A stretch of DNA of 37,563 bases from Tychonema litorale BBK16 (GCF_021648855.1 NZ_JAKJHX010000044.1:1-37563), one strand, 5' to 3'; positions 1 to 8,762 are shown, counted from the first letter of the stretch. Translations and numbers: made by a program. The notes: a model not told the origin generated them from the sequence alone.

Positions 1-83
1 AAACCGCGATGTTGTCAAGCTATTTTTGAATTTACTTTCAACTCAACCTCGATCGGTGATAGCAGCGTCAATATTGTCTTGCT

Positions 84-160
84 TCAAGAAATTAACGCTG
101 ACTTTTCACCATAAAACGAGCGAGAAGCCCCTGGCTTTAGACATGGAGTTCCTTACCGAT
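84..160. repeat. Possible degenerate IS200/IS605-type end
   Basis: The stretch around 120-155 (agaagcccctggctttagac followed by atggagttccttac) resembles the hairpin found at the right end of IS200/IS605 elements just after tnpB. The expected stem (CCCC-TGGC ... GCCA-GGGG) is only partly preserved. No transposase is visible within the window, which starts at base 1. This is a weak call based on resemblance alone. Confidence 0.2.
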
Positions 161-163
161 CGA

Positions 164-718
164 CTAATCTGGATACCAAAACATACCCTTAATCCCCTCT
201 GGATCAGACATAAAGCCCAAATTTTGGTAAAAATTCACCACTTGAGGGTCAGCAAATAAGGTAATGTTGCTGATGTCTTCACTGCGGAGTTTTTTAATGA
301 TGTATTTCATCAGTGCCTTGCCCATGCCCTTACCTTGGTAATCAGGATGAACGACTACATCCCAAAGCGTGGCATTAAAAGCGTGGTCTGAAGTCGCTCT
401 GGCGAAACCTACCAGCCGTCGCTGGGTGCCCCGCATCTCCCACATAGAGACGACTAAGAAGCTGTGTACAATAGCTTTTTTGACTTTACGCAGGGGACGG
501 CGGGACCAACCCACTGCATTACAAAGTTCTTCGAGTTCGTAGAGGTCAATGTCCCGATCGCAACTAAAAAAGATGCGAGCATTGCCGACAGAGGTGGTTT
601 TGCGAAAAGTTGGGGACAGCGGATCGCCAGACCCAACAGTCACATCTTCCTCAAATTCGGCTGTTTGGGGTAAAGAGGCAGACTCAGAACTACTAAATAA
701 GTTTTTCCAAAAACCCAT
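164..718 (-). CDS. GNAT-family N-acetyltransferase (ycf52-like)
   Basis: An acetyl-CoA-dependent N-acetyltransferase of about 184 residues. The C-terminal half carries the GNAT fold signature: a beta strand ending [19 protein letters not shown] (the Q/RxxGxG/A acetyl-CoA pyrophosphate loop), then [18 protein letters not shown], the usual strand-helix pair that closes the domain. The arrangement matches cyanobacterial and red-algal plastid Ycf52 proteins, some of which are reported as serotonin N-acetyltransferases; the substrate here is unknown. The frame is open up to 838, but the family usually begins at MGFWKNLF, so I chose the ATG at 718; the extra 40 residues upstream look untranslated. 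It is divergent from the ACT-domain gene at 1005, with 286 bases between. The N-terminal 50 residues are low in motif content. GNAT identity is secure, function is not. Confidence 0.85.
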   Translation of the reverse strand: MGFWKNLFSSSESASLPQTAEFEEDVTVGSGDPLSPTFRKTTSVGNARIFFSCDRDIDLYELEELCNAVGWSRRPLRKVKKAIVHSFLVVSMWEMRGTQRRLVGFARATSDHAFNATLWDVVVHPDYQGKGMGKALMKYIIKKLRSEDISNITLFADPQVVNFYQNLGFMSDPEGIKGMFWYPD

Positions 719-1004
719 GCAGGCGCGGTTAAGGTAGTAGAAGTTGGACGACGTTACAGAAAACCCGAAAGATCGACCCACTCCGATCGAGATGGGATGA
801 ATTGTGGGTAATCTCTTAAGGAACAGTTTACGGTACACTCATCTTACGTCGAAAAGAGGAATTTGTCGTCCAACATTGAGTCTGCGCTATTTTGATGCTT
901 ATCAAGTTTGGTACAAATTAATCCGTGGAGATTTAAAAAATCTCCGCATCGTTCCTAAAAGGGCGAACGGAACCCATTATATCTCCCGCACCTTCCCCTC
1001 AATT

Positions 1005-1730
1005 ATGGCTTCGGGTTTAAAACCATCTACACTAGAACTCCTCAAGCGCTTTAATCGAGCGTTTCCGCAGTTTTACGAGCAATTTGTCAGCAGTGAAATT
1101 CAACTGCAAAACCTCAAATTAGCTTATCAGCTCTATAAAACTAGACAAGCAGTCATCGAAGTCAGACCGGAAGGTAACAAAAGTGCCCTGCATTTTGCTT
1201 ACCGCAACCAGTCTTTTTTGTTGAGTGATATTTTTGGAGTCCTAGCCGCCTATGGACTAACGATTCACAGTCTGAGTCTATATGGTCAAATTTACCCGCC
1301 AATGTTGGTATTTATCAAATTGGTGGTATCTCGCGGAGGCAAGGTACTGGCAGATAAAACCGCCGAAAACGTCTGTAGGGCAGTTCGAGAGGCTTTGGCG
1401 GGGCATTTTGAAGTTGAAGAGATGTTGGCGGTGGAATTCAATCTAGACGCGGGTTTAGAGGACGTGGCAACGGAATTCTACGTCGATCCGGTGTTCCACC
1501 TGCCAGCTTTGCTGATCGAAGCAGACAACCAGCCTGGACTTTTTTACAAAGTTATGTATGCCATTTGGCAAGAGGATTTGTTGGTGGTGAATGCAAATTT
1601 GCTGGTTTGGCGGGGGCGAACTCGCTTAATTCTCTACTTGTTGGGCCCCAATGAAAGTTTAATTCCTGAGTATTTGGGGCAGAAAATTGCTGAGGGGGTG
1701 CGCCAAAGATTGCTGGGCGATCGATTTTAG
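1005..1730 (+). CDS. Cyanobacterial protein with two ACT-like domains
   Basis: A protein of 241 residues from the ATG at 1005 (MASGLKPSTLELLKRF). The frame extends upstream to 804, but that part is unlike coding sequence and the family start appears to be MASGL. Two segments resemble ACT regulatory folds: about residues 75-125 (FLLSDIFGVLAAYGLTIHSL) and about residues 170-225 (ALLIEADNQPGLFYKVMYAI, with the typical D-x-PGL turn, then a strand LVVNANLLVW). Tandem ACT modules of this style occur in GlnD-type and NAD-glutamate dehydrogenase proteins, where they sense amino acids; here no catalytic domain accompanies them. It could be a stand-alone small-molecule sensor. No operon partner is apparent, and a heptamer repeat array begins two bases after its stop codon. 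Confidence 0.7.
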   Translation: MASGLKPSTLELLKRFNRAFPQFYEQFVSSEIQLQNLKLAYQLYKTRQAVIEVRPEGNKSALHFAYRNQSFLLSDIFGVLAAYGLTIHSLSLYGQIYPPMLVFIKLVVSRGGKVLADKTAENVCRAVREALAGHFEVEEMLAVEFNLDAGLEDVATEFYVDPVFHLPALLIEADNQPGLFYKVMYAIWQEDLLVVNANLLVWRGRTRLILYLLGPNESLIPEYLGQKIAEGVRQRLLGDRF

Positions 1731-1732
1731 GC

Positions 1733-1833
1733 GGGCATGGGGCATGGGGCATGGGGCATAGGGCATAGGGCATTGGGCATTGGGCATTGGGCATTGGGCA
1801 TAGGGCATAGGGCATTGGGCATTGGGCATTGGG
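1733..1833. repeat. Tandem heptamer array (GGGCATN)
   Basis: Fourteen consecutive 7-base units GGGCATN fill this stretch. The seventh base runs g,g,g,a,a,t,t,t,t,a,a,t,t,t, so the variants are ordered in blocks. Arrays of this kind are the short tandemly repeated repetitive (STRR) sequences known from filamentous cyanobacteria. It starts just after the stop codon at 1730. Confidence 0.95.
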
Positions 1834-1856
1834 AGGAAAGTGAAGCAATCTCAAAA

Positions 1857-1905
1857 CTTCCTTCTTCCTTCTTCCTTCTTCCTTCTTCCTTCTTCCTTCT
1901 TCCTT
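1857..1905. repeat. Tandem heptamer array (CTTCCTT)
   Basis: Seven exact copies of CTTCCTT. The same unit recurs with small changes at about 34468-34521. It lies between the double-ACT gene and hrcA, 67 bases before the hrcA start. Confidence 0.95.
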
Positions 1906-1972
1906 AACCTAAAGTCTGCTATATTTAGTGGTAGGGCAAATGGTTTGAATTCTAATTCAGCTTAAAATATCT

Positions 1973-3109
1973 GTGCGCGTTAACCTCACCGATCGGCAAG
2001 AACACATCCTTTGGGCAACGGTTCGCCACTATATTGCTACAGCCGAACCCGTTGGCTCAAAAGCTTTGGTTGATGAGTACAAACTCAGTGTCAGCCCAGC
2101 TACAATTCGCAATGCGATGGGGGTTCTGGAAAAAGCTGGACTCCTGTATCAACCCCATGTTTCCGCTGGACGTATCCCCTCTGACTCAGGCTACAGAATT
2201 TATGTCGATCGACTGATTCAGCCTTCAGATAGACTCGCCGGCAAGGTAGAACAAGTATTAGACCAGCTCAATTGGTCGGATGGTCGGATGGAAACGGTAC
2301 TTCGAGGTGCCGCTCAGATTCTGGCGACGATCAGTGGTTACATCGCTTTAATTACGATACCGCAAACAAATATGGCTCGTTTGCGGCACTTGCAACTGGT
2401 ACAGCTAGAACCGGGAAAGGTGATGCTGATTGTGGTGACGGATGCTTCGGAAACCCAGTCGGTGTTGGTGAAATTGCCTAAACCGACAGAAGGCAAAAAG
2501 CAAGATGTAGAAATAGTCGATCGAGAATTGCAGATTTTATCGAATTTTTTGAACAGCAAGTTACAGGGACGATCGATCTCTGAACTCAGTACGATCGACT
2601 GGAGCGAGTTAGACCGCGACTTTGAACTGTACGCTGAGTTGATGGAAACCATGCTTGCTGCTTTGAGCAGTCGCGCTCAAAATCCCACCTACACCCGGAT
2701 TCTGATCGGTGGCTTGTCTGAAGCATTACGTTTGCCAGAATTTTCACGGTTACAGCAAGTTCAAACCATCGTCCAACTGCTGGAACAAGAACAGGAACTG
2801 CTTTGGCCTTTGATCTTTGAATCTGCCCAGTTGGAAACGCCCGGAAAGCGTGTGAATGTGCGAATTGGCTCAGAAAACCGGCTAGAACCAATTCGTGGCT
2901 GTACTCTAATTTCTGCGACTTACCGACGGGGATCAGTTGCGGTGGGTAGTGTTGGAGTTTTGGGGCCGACGAGAATGGTTTACGAAAATGCGATCGCGGT
3001 GGTGGAAGCTGCTGCGGACTATTTGTCGGAAGCCATCGGCGGAAATCAAGCCAATTTTCCTGAAGCCGATGAAGGGCTCCCGCATAGTACGTTCATAGAT
3101 GCACCCTGA
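1973..3109 (+). CDS. hrcA: Heat-inducible transcription repressor HrcA
   Basis: HrcA represses heat-shock chaperone genes (groESL, dnaK) by binding the CIRCE inverted repeat. The 378-residue protein has the winged-helix DNA-binding N-terminus with the family signature [20 protein letters not shown], then EPVGSKAL and [18 protein letters not shown], followed by the [18 protein letters not shown] block. The rest is the GAF-like and dimerisation region, ending with [20 protein letters not shown], also typical. The start is a GTG at 1973, which places the conserved LTDRQ block at residue 4 as in homologues; no strong Shine-Dalgarno is seen. I found no CIRCE element (TTAGCACTC-N9-GAGTGCTAA) upstream or elsewhere in the window, so autoregulation through CIRCE is not supported here. 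A clear terminator follows at 3117-3147. Length is slightly above the usual 340-350. Confidence 0.95.
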   Translation: MRVNLTDRQEHILWATVRHYIATAEPVGSKALVDEYKLSVSPATIRNAMGVLEKAGLLYQPHVSAGRIPSDSGYRIYVDRLIQPSDRLAGKVEQVLDQLNWSDGRMETVLRGAAQILATISGYIALITIPQTNMARLRHLQLVQLEPGKVMLIVVTDASETQSVLVKLPKPTEGKKQDVEIVDRELQILSNFLNSKLQGRSISELSTIDWSELDRDFELYAELMETMLAALSSRAQNPTYTRILIGGLSEALRLPEFSRLQQVQTIVQLLEQEQELLWPLIFESAQLETPGKRVNVRIGSENRLEPIRGCTLISATYRRGSVAVGSVGVLGPTRMVYENAIAVVEAAADYLSEAIGGNQANFPEADEGLPHSTFIDAP

Positions 3110-3116
3110 TTTGATT

Positions 3117-3147
3117 CCCCCAAGTTTAAATGACTTGGGTTTTTTTT
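3117..3147 (+). terminator. Rho-independent terminator after hrcA
   Basis: Stem CCCAAGT / ACTTGGG with a 7-base loop, immediately followed by a run of eight T residues. It begins eight bases after the hrcA stop codon. Confidence 0.85.
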
Positions 3148-3392
3148 GTCTATTTGGCGATCGGGCAAATGTAAACATAAAAGTCCAAACATTAAGACAT
3201 TTTTTAGACTTGGTGAAAAATATGTAAAAAAGCTTAGTGTGGTTATTAAACCGATTTGTCTGTTGGGAATAACCAGGGTTGGCAAATTGCAAATAGCTTC
3301 CAGCAAATTTACCAAAATTGCCACTCCAGCTAAGGTTGAACTCTTAAGTTAAGATCGAAGGCGAGATTTAGGCAATTTTTTATTAGGATTAA

Positions 3393-5000
3393 ATGAAATC
3401 GACCGATAAAACTAAAAATACCTTTGCGATTACAACGCCTCTGTATTATGTAAACGATTTACCTCACCTTGGCAGTGCTTACACGACTATGGCTGCTGAT
3501 GCTATAGCCAGATTTGAGCGCTTGCGGGGTAAATCAGTTTTGCTAATTACAGGGACAGACGAGCACGGGCAGAAAATTCAACGCACAGCCGAGACCTTGG
3601 GGCGATCGCCCCAGGCTCACTGCGATCTAGTTGTTCCGGGGTTTGAGGCACTTTGGGAGCAATTTAACATCCAGTACGATCGCTTTATCCGCACCACCTC
3701 AAGGCGCCACGAGTACATCGTCAAAGAATTCTTCCAGCGCGTCTGGAATTCCGGCGACATCTACTTGAATCAGCAACAAGGCTGGTACTGCGTTTCCTGC
3801 GAAGAATTCAAAGAAGAACGGGACTTGCTACCTGGGAAACGGTGTCCCATCCACACCAGCAAAGAAGTTGAATGGCGCGATGAGGAAAACTACTTTTTCC
3901 GCCTGTCGCGGTATCAAGAACAACTGCTAGCCCTCTATCAAGAACGTCCTGACTTCATCGCGCCGGAAAGTCGGCGCAACGAAGTGCTCAGCTTCGTCAA
4001 CTCTGGACTACAAGACTTTTCGATTTCTAGGGTGAATCTGGAATGGGGCCAACCAGTACCCGTTGATCCTAGTCACACCATCTATGTCTGGTTTGACGCT
4101 TTGCTGGGATACATCACCGCTTTGCTCGATCCTGATAGCGATCCTAATCTAGAGAATGCTTTATCTAAATGGTGGCCCATTGACATCCACTTGATCGGCA
4201 AAGATATTCTGCGTTTTCACGCAGTTTACTGGCCAGCAATGTTGATGTCGGCAGGTTTGCCGATGCCGGGTCGTATCTTCGCCCACGGTTTTTTGACCAA
4301 AGACGGCAAAAAAATGGGTAAGACTGAGGGTAATACCTTAGACCCAGTTGAATTGGTCAATAAATACGGTGCTGATGCGGCGCGTTACTATTTCTTAAAA
4401 GAAATTGAGTTCGGACAGGACGGCGATTTTAACGAAACTCGGTTTATCAATACATTGAATGCTGAGTTAGCAAATGATTTGGGGAATTTACTTAACCGTA
4501 CTTTAAACATGGCTCGTAAATATTGCGGTGGAGATGTTCCCGATGTATTGGGCGAAAACATTTCCAGCGACAACCTTCTCAAGGGTATGAGCCTGAATTT
4601 GGGCGAGCAAGTAGCTGGTTATTATGAAGACTTAGCTTTTAGCAAAGCTTGCGAAGCTATACTGGCTTTGGTGCGAGCTGGAAATAAGTTTATTGATGTG
4701 CAAGCACCTTGGAGTTTGTATAAGCAAGGACAGTTAGAATCTGTCCAACAAGTGCTATATTCGGTTCTGGAATCTGTTAGACTGGCATCTTACCTTTTAT
4801 CGCCGATTATACCCAATATCAGCAGTGATATCTATCAGCAGCTCGGTTTTTCAATTGACTTTAACGATCAGACAACAGTCAACTGTTTAGCAACTTTTGC
4901 AACTCACTCGGTCTGGGGTGCTTTACCAGCAAACCAACCTCTGGGAGAAGCTCAGCCTGTTTTTAAGCGACTAGAACTGCTGGAAAAAGTACCTTCTTAG
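3393..5000 (+). CDS. metG: Methionyl-tRNA synthetase
   Basis: This class I synthetase charges tRNA-Met. The 535-residue protein shows the HIGH-type motif HLGS at residues 25-28 within TTPLYYVNDLPHLGSAYTTM, a zinc-knuckle-like insert (WYCVSCEEF ... KRCPIHTS, two CxxC/CxxH pairs), the YVWFDALLGYITAL tryptophan-pocket segment, and the KMSKS-type loop as KMGKT at residues 307-311. The anticodon-binding helical domain follows (NRTLNMARKYCGGDVP). It ends without the C-terminal tRNA-binding dimerisation domain found in the E. coli enzyme, as is common in cyanobacteria. The ATG at 3393 follows an AGGA sequence about six bases upstream. It stands alone between the hrcA terminator and the NYN-domain gene, 91 bases before the latter. 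Confidence 0.97.
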   Translation: MKSTDKTKNTFAITTPLYYVNDLPHLGSAYTTMAADAIARFERLRGKSVLLITGTDEHGQKIQRTAETLGRSPQAHCDLVVPGFEALWEQFNIQYDRFIRTTSRRHEYIVKEFFQRVWNSGDIYLNQQQGWYCVSCEEFKEERDLLPGKRCPIHTSKEVEWRDEENYFFRLSRYQEQLLALYQERPDFIAPESRRNEVLSFVNSGLQDFSISRVNLEWGQPVPVDPSHTIYVWFDALLGYITALLDPDSDPNLENALSKWWPIDIHLIGKDILRFHAVYWPAMLMSAGLPMPGRIFAHGFLTKDGKKMGKTEGNTLDPVELVNKYGADAARYYFLKEIEFGQDGDFNETRFINTLNAELANDLGNLLNRTLNMARKYCGGDVPDVLGENISSDNLLKGMSLNLGEQVAGYYEDLAFSKACEAILALVRAGNKFIDVQAPWSLYKQGQLESVQQVLYSVLESVRLASYLLSPIIPNISSDIYQQLGFSIDFNDQTTVNCLATFATHSVWGALPANQPLGEAQPVFKRLELLEKVPS

Positions 5001-5091
5001 TTGACTGTAAGCGATCGGGTGCTACGGGCGATCGCAAATTAGCAATTATTTCATTACCTAATCTTTCATAAAAAATTGAGGAATAACAATC

Positions 5092-5697
5092 ATGTTGAAT
5101 AGAATAGAAAGCAATGACCTTTTTACGCCGGAACAAGTTTTAGAAAATCGGGGAAGAGTGGCAATCTTTATTGATGGCTCTAACCTGTTTTATGCTGCTT
5201 TACAATTGGGGATTGAGATTGATTATACCAAGCTGCTATGCCGTTTAACAGCGGGTTCCCGGCTGCTGCGGTCTTTTTTCTACACTGGTGTCGATCGCAC
5301 TAACGAGAAACAGCAGGGGTTTTTGCTGTGGATGCGCCGCAACGGGTATCGCGTCATTTCTAAGGATTTGGTACAATTACCAGATGGTTCTAAGAAGGCG
5401 AACTTAGATGTAGAAATTGCCGTGGATATGATGGCTTTGGTTGGCTCCTATGACACGGCGGTTTTGGTCAGCGGCGATGGCGATTTGGCCTATGCTGTGG
5501 ATGCTGTCAGCTACCGTGGGGTGCGGGTTGAGGTGGTGAGTTTGCGATCGATGACTAGCGACAGTTTGATTAATGTAGCCGATCGCTACATCGATCTGGA
5601 AATGATTAAGGACGATATCCAAAAAACATCGCGCCCTAATTATGCTTACCGTCCCTTATCTGGTCTGAGTTTGATGGATGAACACGACGATAGGTAG
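5092..5697 (+). CDS. NYN (PIN-like) domain protein, LabA/DUF88 family
   Basis: A 201-residue NYN-domain protein of the LabA/DUF88 family, a PIN-like fold with metal-binding acidic residues thought to act on RNA. The first strand VAIFIDGSNLFYAA carries the conserved Asp28 and Asn31; further acidic positions are in KKANLDVEIAVDMMAL and VLVSGDGDLAYAVDAV, the standard NYN set. The N-terminal 20 residues and the tail after about residue 180 are outside the domain. In Synechococcus elongatus, LabA acts in circadian output, but many cyanobacteria carry several paralogues, so a clock role here is not established. The ATG at 5092 is preceded by GAGGAATAACA, a good ribosome-binding site. Tandem repeats follow directly after its stop. 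Confidence 0.9.
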   Translation: MLNRIESNDLFTPEQVLENRGRVAIFIDGSNLFYAALQLGIEIDYTKLLCRLTAGSRLLRSFFYTGVDRTNEKQQGFLLWMRRNGYRVISKDLVQLPDGSKKANLDVEIAVDMMALVGSYDTAVLVSGDGDLAYAVDAVSYRGVRVEVVSLRSMTSDSLINVADRYIDLEMIKDDIQKTSRPNYAYRPLSGLSLMDEHDDR

Positions 5698-5702
5698 GTA
5701 AT

Positions 5703-5757
5703 GGGGAATTGCGAGTTCCCAATTCCCAATTCCCAATTCCCAATTCCCAATTACTAA
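5703..5757. repeat. Tandem heptamer array (CAATTCC)
   Basis: About five units of TTCCCAA/CAATTCC, preceded by an inverted piece GGGGAATTGCGAG that can pair with them. The array ends three to six bases before the ATG of the LptC-like gene, so it forms that gene's immediate 5' leader and no normal ribosome-binding site is left. Confidence 0.9.
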
Positions 5758-6954
5758 ATGATTAATCTCAAATCAAAAACTTCCAATTTCCCATCCCCAA
5801 AAGCGGTGCTGCTAACTTTAGTTATGATGCTTTTGGGGATTGGTGCTTGTGCGGCTCCGTCAGACACTCAAAAAAACAAGTTAGCTGACGATCTCAAAAC
5901 TGCTGAAAAGTCCAATAGCACATTAACGTTAAACCAAGTAGTCTTAGAACAGGCCAATGAAAAAGGCGAATTATTCTGGAAAGTTAAATCAAAGGATGCC
6001 GTTTATAGCAAAGATAACAAAATAGTTAATGTTCAAAAACCTGTAGGCAAATTGTTTCAGGATGGTAAAGAGATTTATGACATTCAAGCAGAAACAGGAG
6101 AGGTTTTTCAGGAAGGAAATCAGGTGTTTCTGAAAGGAAAAATAGTTGCTACTGACCTCAAAAATGGAGTGGTACTCAGGGGAAATGAGTTGGAGTGGCG
6201 GCCGAAGGAAGATGTGTTAGTTGTTCGCAATAATTTGACTGGAGACAACAAACAGATGAATGCTTCAGCGAAGGAAGCACGAGTTTTCACTAGAGCTAGG
6301 AGAATGGAGTTATTCGGCTCTGTAGTGGCGGATATCAAAGATCCGGTTTTGCAATTGCGAACAGAGCATTTAATCTGGTTTCTGGATCAGCAAAAAGTCA
6401 GCAGCGACAAACCGACTCAAATTGACAGATACAAAGATCAAAAAGTTACAGACAGAGGTTTTGCTGACCAGACAGATGTAGACTTAAAGACTAAGATTGC
6501 GACGCTGACAAAAAATGCTCAATTGATGCCATCAGATCCGCCGCTGCAAATAGATAGTAGTTTGATGAGTTGGAATCTTCCCGCACAAAGTGTGGTTTCG
6601 CCTGGGCCAGTGAAGGTTTTTCATCGGGTGGAAAAGGTGACGATGACTGGGGATACGGGAAGGGCTGATTTAGATAAGAAAGTTTTTTATTTGACTGGTA
6701 ATGTGCTGGGTATTGGACAAAAGCGTCAATCTCAATTAAATAGCGATCGGGTAATTTGGTATTTAGCTAATCAGACTTTTGATGCGGAAGGAAATGTGGT
6801 TTATCGGCAATTAGATCCGGTGTTTAATTTAACTGGACCAAAGGCTTCGGGACAGCTTAAAGATCAAACTGTGATTGTCAAAGGTGATGGTGGCGGTGGC
6901 CAAGTTGTGACGGAGTTTGTACCGGATGAGAAAAACGCAACTTTGGGGAAGTAG
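5758..6954 (+). CDS. lptC: LptC-like LPS export lipoprotein
   Basis: A 398-residue lipoprotein of the LptC family, which bridges the inner-membrane LptBFG transporter to the periplasmic LPS conduit. The N-terminus has a hydrophobic segment and lipobox ending GIGAC, giving a lipidated Cys31. The body is beta-rich, with repeated strands of the OstA/LptC style (GKLFQDGKEIYDIQAETGEV, VVLRGNELEWRPKEDVLVV, RMELFGSVVADIKDPVLQLR, VFYLTGNVLGIGQKRQSQLN). It is about twice the length of proteobacterial LptC, as usual for cyanobacterial homologues, and appears to hold two copies of the domain. The start follows a heptamer array almost directly, so translation initiation may be unusual. No other lpt genes are in the window. 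It converges on ffh. Confidence 0.8.
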   Translation: MINLKSKTSNFPSPKAVLLTLVMMLLGIGACAAPSDTQKNKLADDLKTAEKSNSTLTLNQVVLEQANEKGELFWKVKSKDAVYSKDNKIVNVQKPVGKLFQDGKEIYDIQAETGEVFQEGNQVFLKGKIVATDLKNGVVLRGNELEWRPKEDVLVVRNNLTGDNKQMNASAKEARVFTRARRMELFGSVVADIKDPVLQLRTEHLIWFLDQQKVSSDKPTQIDRYKDQKVTDRGFADQTDVDLKTKIATLTKNAQLMPSDPPLQIDSSLMSWNLPAQSVVSPGPVKVFHRVEKVTMTGDTGRADLDKKVFYLTGNVLGIGQKRQSQLNSDRVIWYLANQTFDAEGNVVYRQLDPVFNLTGPKASGQLKDQTVIVKGDGGGGQVVTEFVPDEKNATLGK

Positions 6955-7011
6955 ATATAACAAAGATTAGATTGAGTAATGTTCTTAGAAGCCTGTTTTA
7001 AGAGTAGATTA

Positions 7012-7047
7012 TTGAACCGCGAAGACGCGAAGGACACGAAGGAAGAG
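7012..7047. repeat. Dispersed repeat F, half copy
   Basis: The string GAACCGCGAAGACGCGAAGG and the following acacgaagg match one arm of the complete inverted repeat at 30904-30980. Only one arm is present here. Confidence 0.7.
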
Positions 7048-7052
7048 TTGAT

Positions 7053-7111
7053 GGGCGGGTTTACGAGATTATTGATTTTAGGCAATTATAGTTGGTTAAC
7101 CCGCCCCTAGA
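7053..7111. repeat. Dispersed palindrome E, copy 1
   Basis: GGGCGGGTTTAC at the left and GTTAACCCGCCCC at the right form a stem around about 35 bases. A related copy is at 13253-13312. It lies between the converging lptC and ffh genes and could serve as a shared transcription stop, although a T-run is lacking. Confidence 0.75.
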
Positions 7112-7146
7112 AATTTTTAACACTTGTGCAATATATTTAATGCTTT

Positions 7147-8592
7147 TTACAATTGTCCGAAACCTTTTTTGGGTTTATCTTTCTTCTTTTTCTTCTGCTG
7201 CTGGCCACCCATATATCCGCGAGAACCGGGCTGCATTCCGCCGCCCATTCCGGGCATTCCGGGCATTCCGGGCATTCCTCCCATACCTGCAAAGTTACCT
7301 TGACTCATTTGCTGCATCATGGTTCGCATTTTCTGGAAGTCGCTCACCAGCTTGGTGACATCGTTTTCAGCATAGCCTGCGCCACGGCCGATGCGACGGC
7401 GACGAGCAGGAGAACTTGCTAAAAGTTCGGGATTGCGACGTTCTTCGGTTGTCATGGAATTAATCATGGCTTCGGTGCGTTTTAATTGCACTTCTCCTTG
7501 CCGCATTTGTTCGTCTGACAGTTTGTTCATCCCTGGTATCATTTTCATGATGCCGCCGAGGGAACCCATGTTTTTTAGCAGTTTGGTTTGTTTGAGAAAG
7601 TCGGTAAAGTCAAACTTTGCCGTGAGCATTTTCTCTTGCATTTTTTCGGCGTCGGCGATGTCGAATTCTTCTTGCGCTTTTTCTACTAGCGTCAAGACGT
7701 CGCCCATGCCTAGTATTCTCGATGCCATGCGATCGGGATAGAATGGCTGTAAGGCTTCTACTTTTTCGCCGACTCCGACGAATTTAATCGGTGCGCCGGA
7801 TATTTGCCGCACTGACAAGGCTGCACCACCACGACTGTCGCCGTCTAATTTGGTTAAGATGGCGCCGGTAATGCCGATTTGTTCGTGAAAGGTACGGGTT
7901 AAATTTGCTGCTTCTTGGCCTGTCATGGCATCTACAACTAACAGCGTTTCGTGGGGTTGTACTGTTTGTTTGATGCGAAGCAATTCGGCCATCATGTCTT
8001 GGTCGATTTGCAGGCGGCCTGCGGTATCGACGATGATTGTATCGACGCCTAGTTGTTTGCCGTGTTCGATGCCTTGGCGGGCGATTTCTACGGGGTCAGT
8101 ATCGGTGCCTAGTTCAAATACTGGTACGTCGATTTGTTTGCCGAGGGTGAGCAATTGGTCGATCGCGGCTGGTCGATAAATGTCGGTTGCAACCAGCAAT
8201 GCGGTACGATTTTGTTTGCGGAGGTGCAGGGCTAGTTTGGCCGTGGCTGTGGTTTTCCCGGTTCCTTGCAAACCGGCCATCAGGATGACGGTGGGCCCGG
8301 ATTCGGCGGTGGCGAGGGGTACGTTGGTTTCCCCCATGACGCGGACGAGTTCGTCGTGGACTATTTTGATGAATTGTTGGTCGGGACGGACGCCTGAAAC
8401 GACTTCTGCGCCTTGTGCTTTGGCCGCTACCTCTGAAATGAAGTTTTTGACGACTTGGAGGTTGACATCGGCTTCCAGGAGGGCGCGGCGGACTTCTTTG
8501 AGCGCGTCTTGGATGTTGCTCTCGGAGATTTTATTTTGTCCGCGCAGTTTTTTCCAGGTGGATTCGAGTCGATCGGCAAGTGCTTCAAACAT
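7147..8592 (-). CDS. ffh: Signal recognition particle protein Ffh
   Basis: Ffh is the SRP54 GTPase that binds 4.5S RNA and signal sequences and delivers ribosomes to FtsY. The 481-residue protein has the N domain (MFEALADRLESTWKKLRGQ), the G domain with P-loop GLQGTGKTT, DTAGRLQ and TKLDGDSRGG, and a methionine-rich M domain (KMIPGMNKL, RRRRIGRGAGYAENDVTKL, MQQM). The tail has a Gly-Met-Pro repeat (GMPGMPGMPGM) from a 9-base DNA repeat at about 7235-7275, then a lysine-rich end (QQQKKKKKDKPKKGFGQL). The ATG at 8592 gives the normal family N-terminus. It faces convergently toward lptC; a tandem repeat array lies about 70-135 bases upstream of its start. Confidence 0.98.
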   Translation of the reverse strand: MFEALADRLESTWKKLRGQNKISESNIQDALKEVRRALLEADVNLQVVKNFISEVAAKAQGAEVVSGVRPDQQFIKIVHDELVRVMGETNVPLATAESGPTVILMAGLQGTGKTTATAKLALHLRKQNRTALLVATDIYRPAAIDQLLTLGKQIDVPVFELGTDTDPVEIARQGIEHGKQLGVDTIIVDTAGRLQIDQDMMAELLRIKQTVQPHETLLVVDAMTGQEAANLTRTFHEQIGITGAILTKLDGDSRGGAALSVRQISGAPIKFVGVGEKVEALQPFYPDRMASRILGMGDVLTLVEKAQEEFDIADAEKMQEKMLTAKFDFTDFLKQTKLLKNMGSLGGIMKMIPGMNKLSDEQMRQGEVQLKRTEAMINSMTTEERRNPELLASSPARRRRIGRGAGYAENDVTKLVSDFQKMRTMMQQMSQGNFAGMGGMPGMPGMPGMGGGMQPGSRGYMGGQQQKKKKKDKPKKGFGQL

Positions 8593-8657
8593 AGGGCATT
8601 GTTGGCTAGTCAGTCTTTTTTATTTTAAGGGTAAATGGGCATATTTGGACTAAAACT

Positions 8658-8761
8658 AGGGAATTGGGAATTGGGCATTGGGAATTGGGCATTGGGAATT
8701 GGGCATTGGGCACCGCAAATAACAAATACCGCAAATAACAAATAACGTATAACAAACAACA
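8658..8761. repeat. Tandem heptamer arrays between ffh and the S66 gene
   Basis: GGGAATT and GGGCATT units alternate at 8659-8711, followed by several AACAAATA/CCGCAAAT units up to the ATG at 8763. The region lies between two divergent genes and leaves little room for a conventional promoter on the plus strand other than the repeats themselves. Confidence 0.9.
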
Positions 8762-8762
8762 A

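Noticed and set aside
719..838. Longer start for the acetyltransferase
   Set aside because: The added residues lack pattern; MGFWKNLF at 718 resembles homologues.
804..1004. Upstream extension of the double-ACT frame to 804
   Set aside because: The added 67 residues overlap the extended frame of the acetyltransferase on the other strand, show no family pattern, and MASGLKPS at 1005 looks like the natural start.
1552..1854. Minus-strand frame with repeated CPMPYAL peptides
   Set aside because: It is translation of the GGGCATN heptamer array plus antisense of the ACT gene.
1973..3392. CIRCE operator for HrcA
   Set aside because: I looked for TTAGCACTC-N9-GAGTGCTAA around hrcA and metG and saw none. 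The nearest string (CCACTCC...GAACTCTTAAG) does not match.
7153..8653. Several plus-strand open frames inside ffh
   Set aside because: They lie opposite a clear Ffh frame and encode low-complexity or Ser/Arg-rich shadows without motifs.
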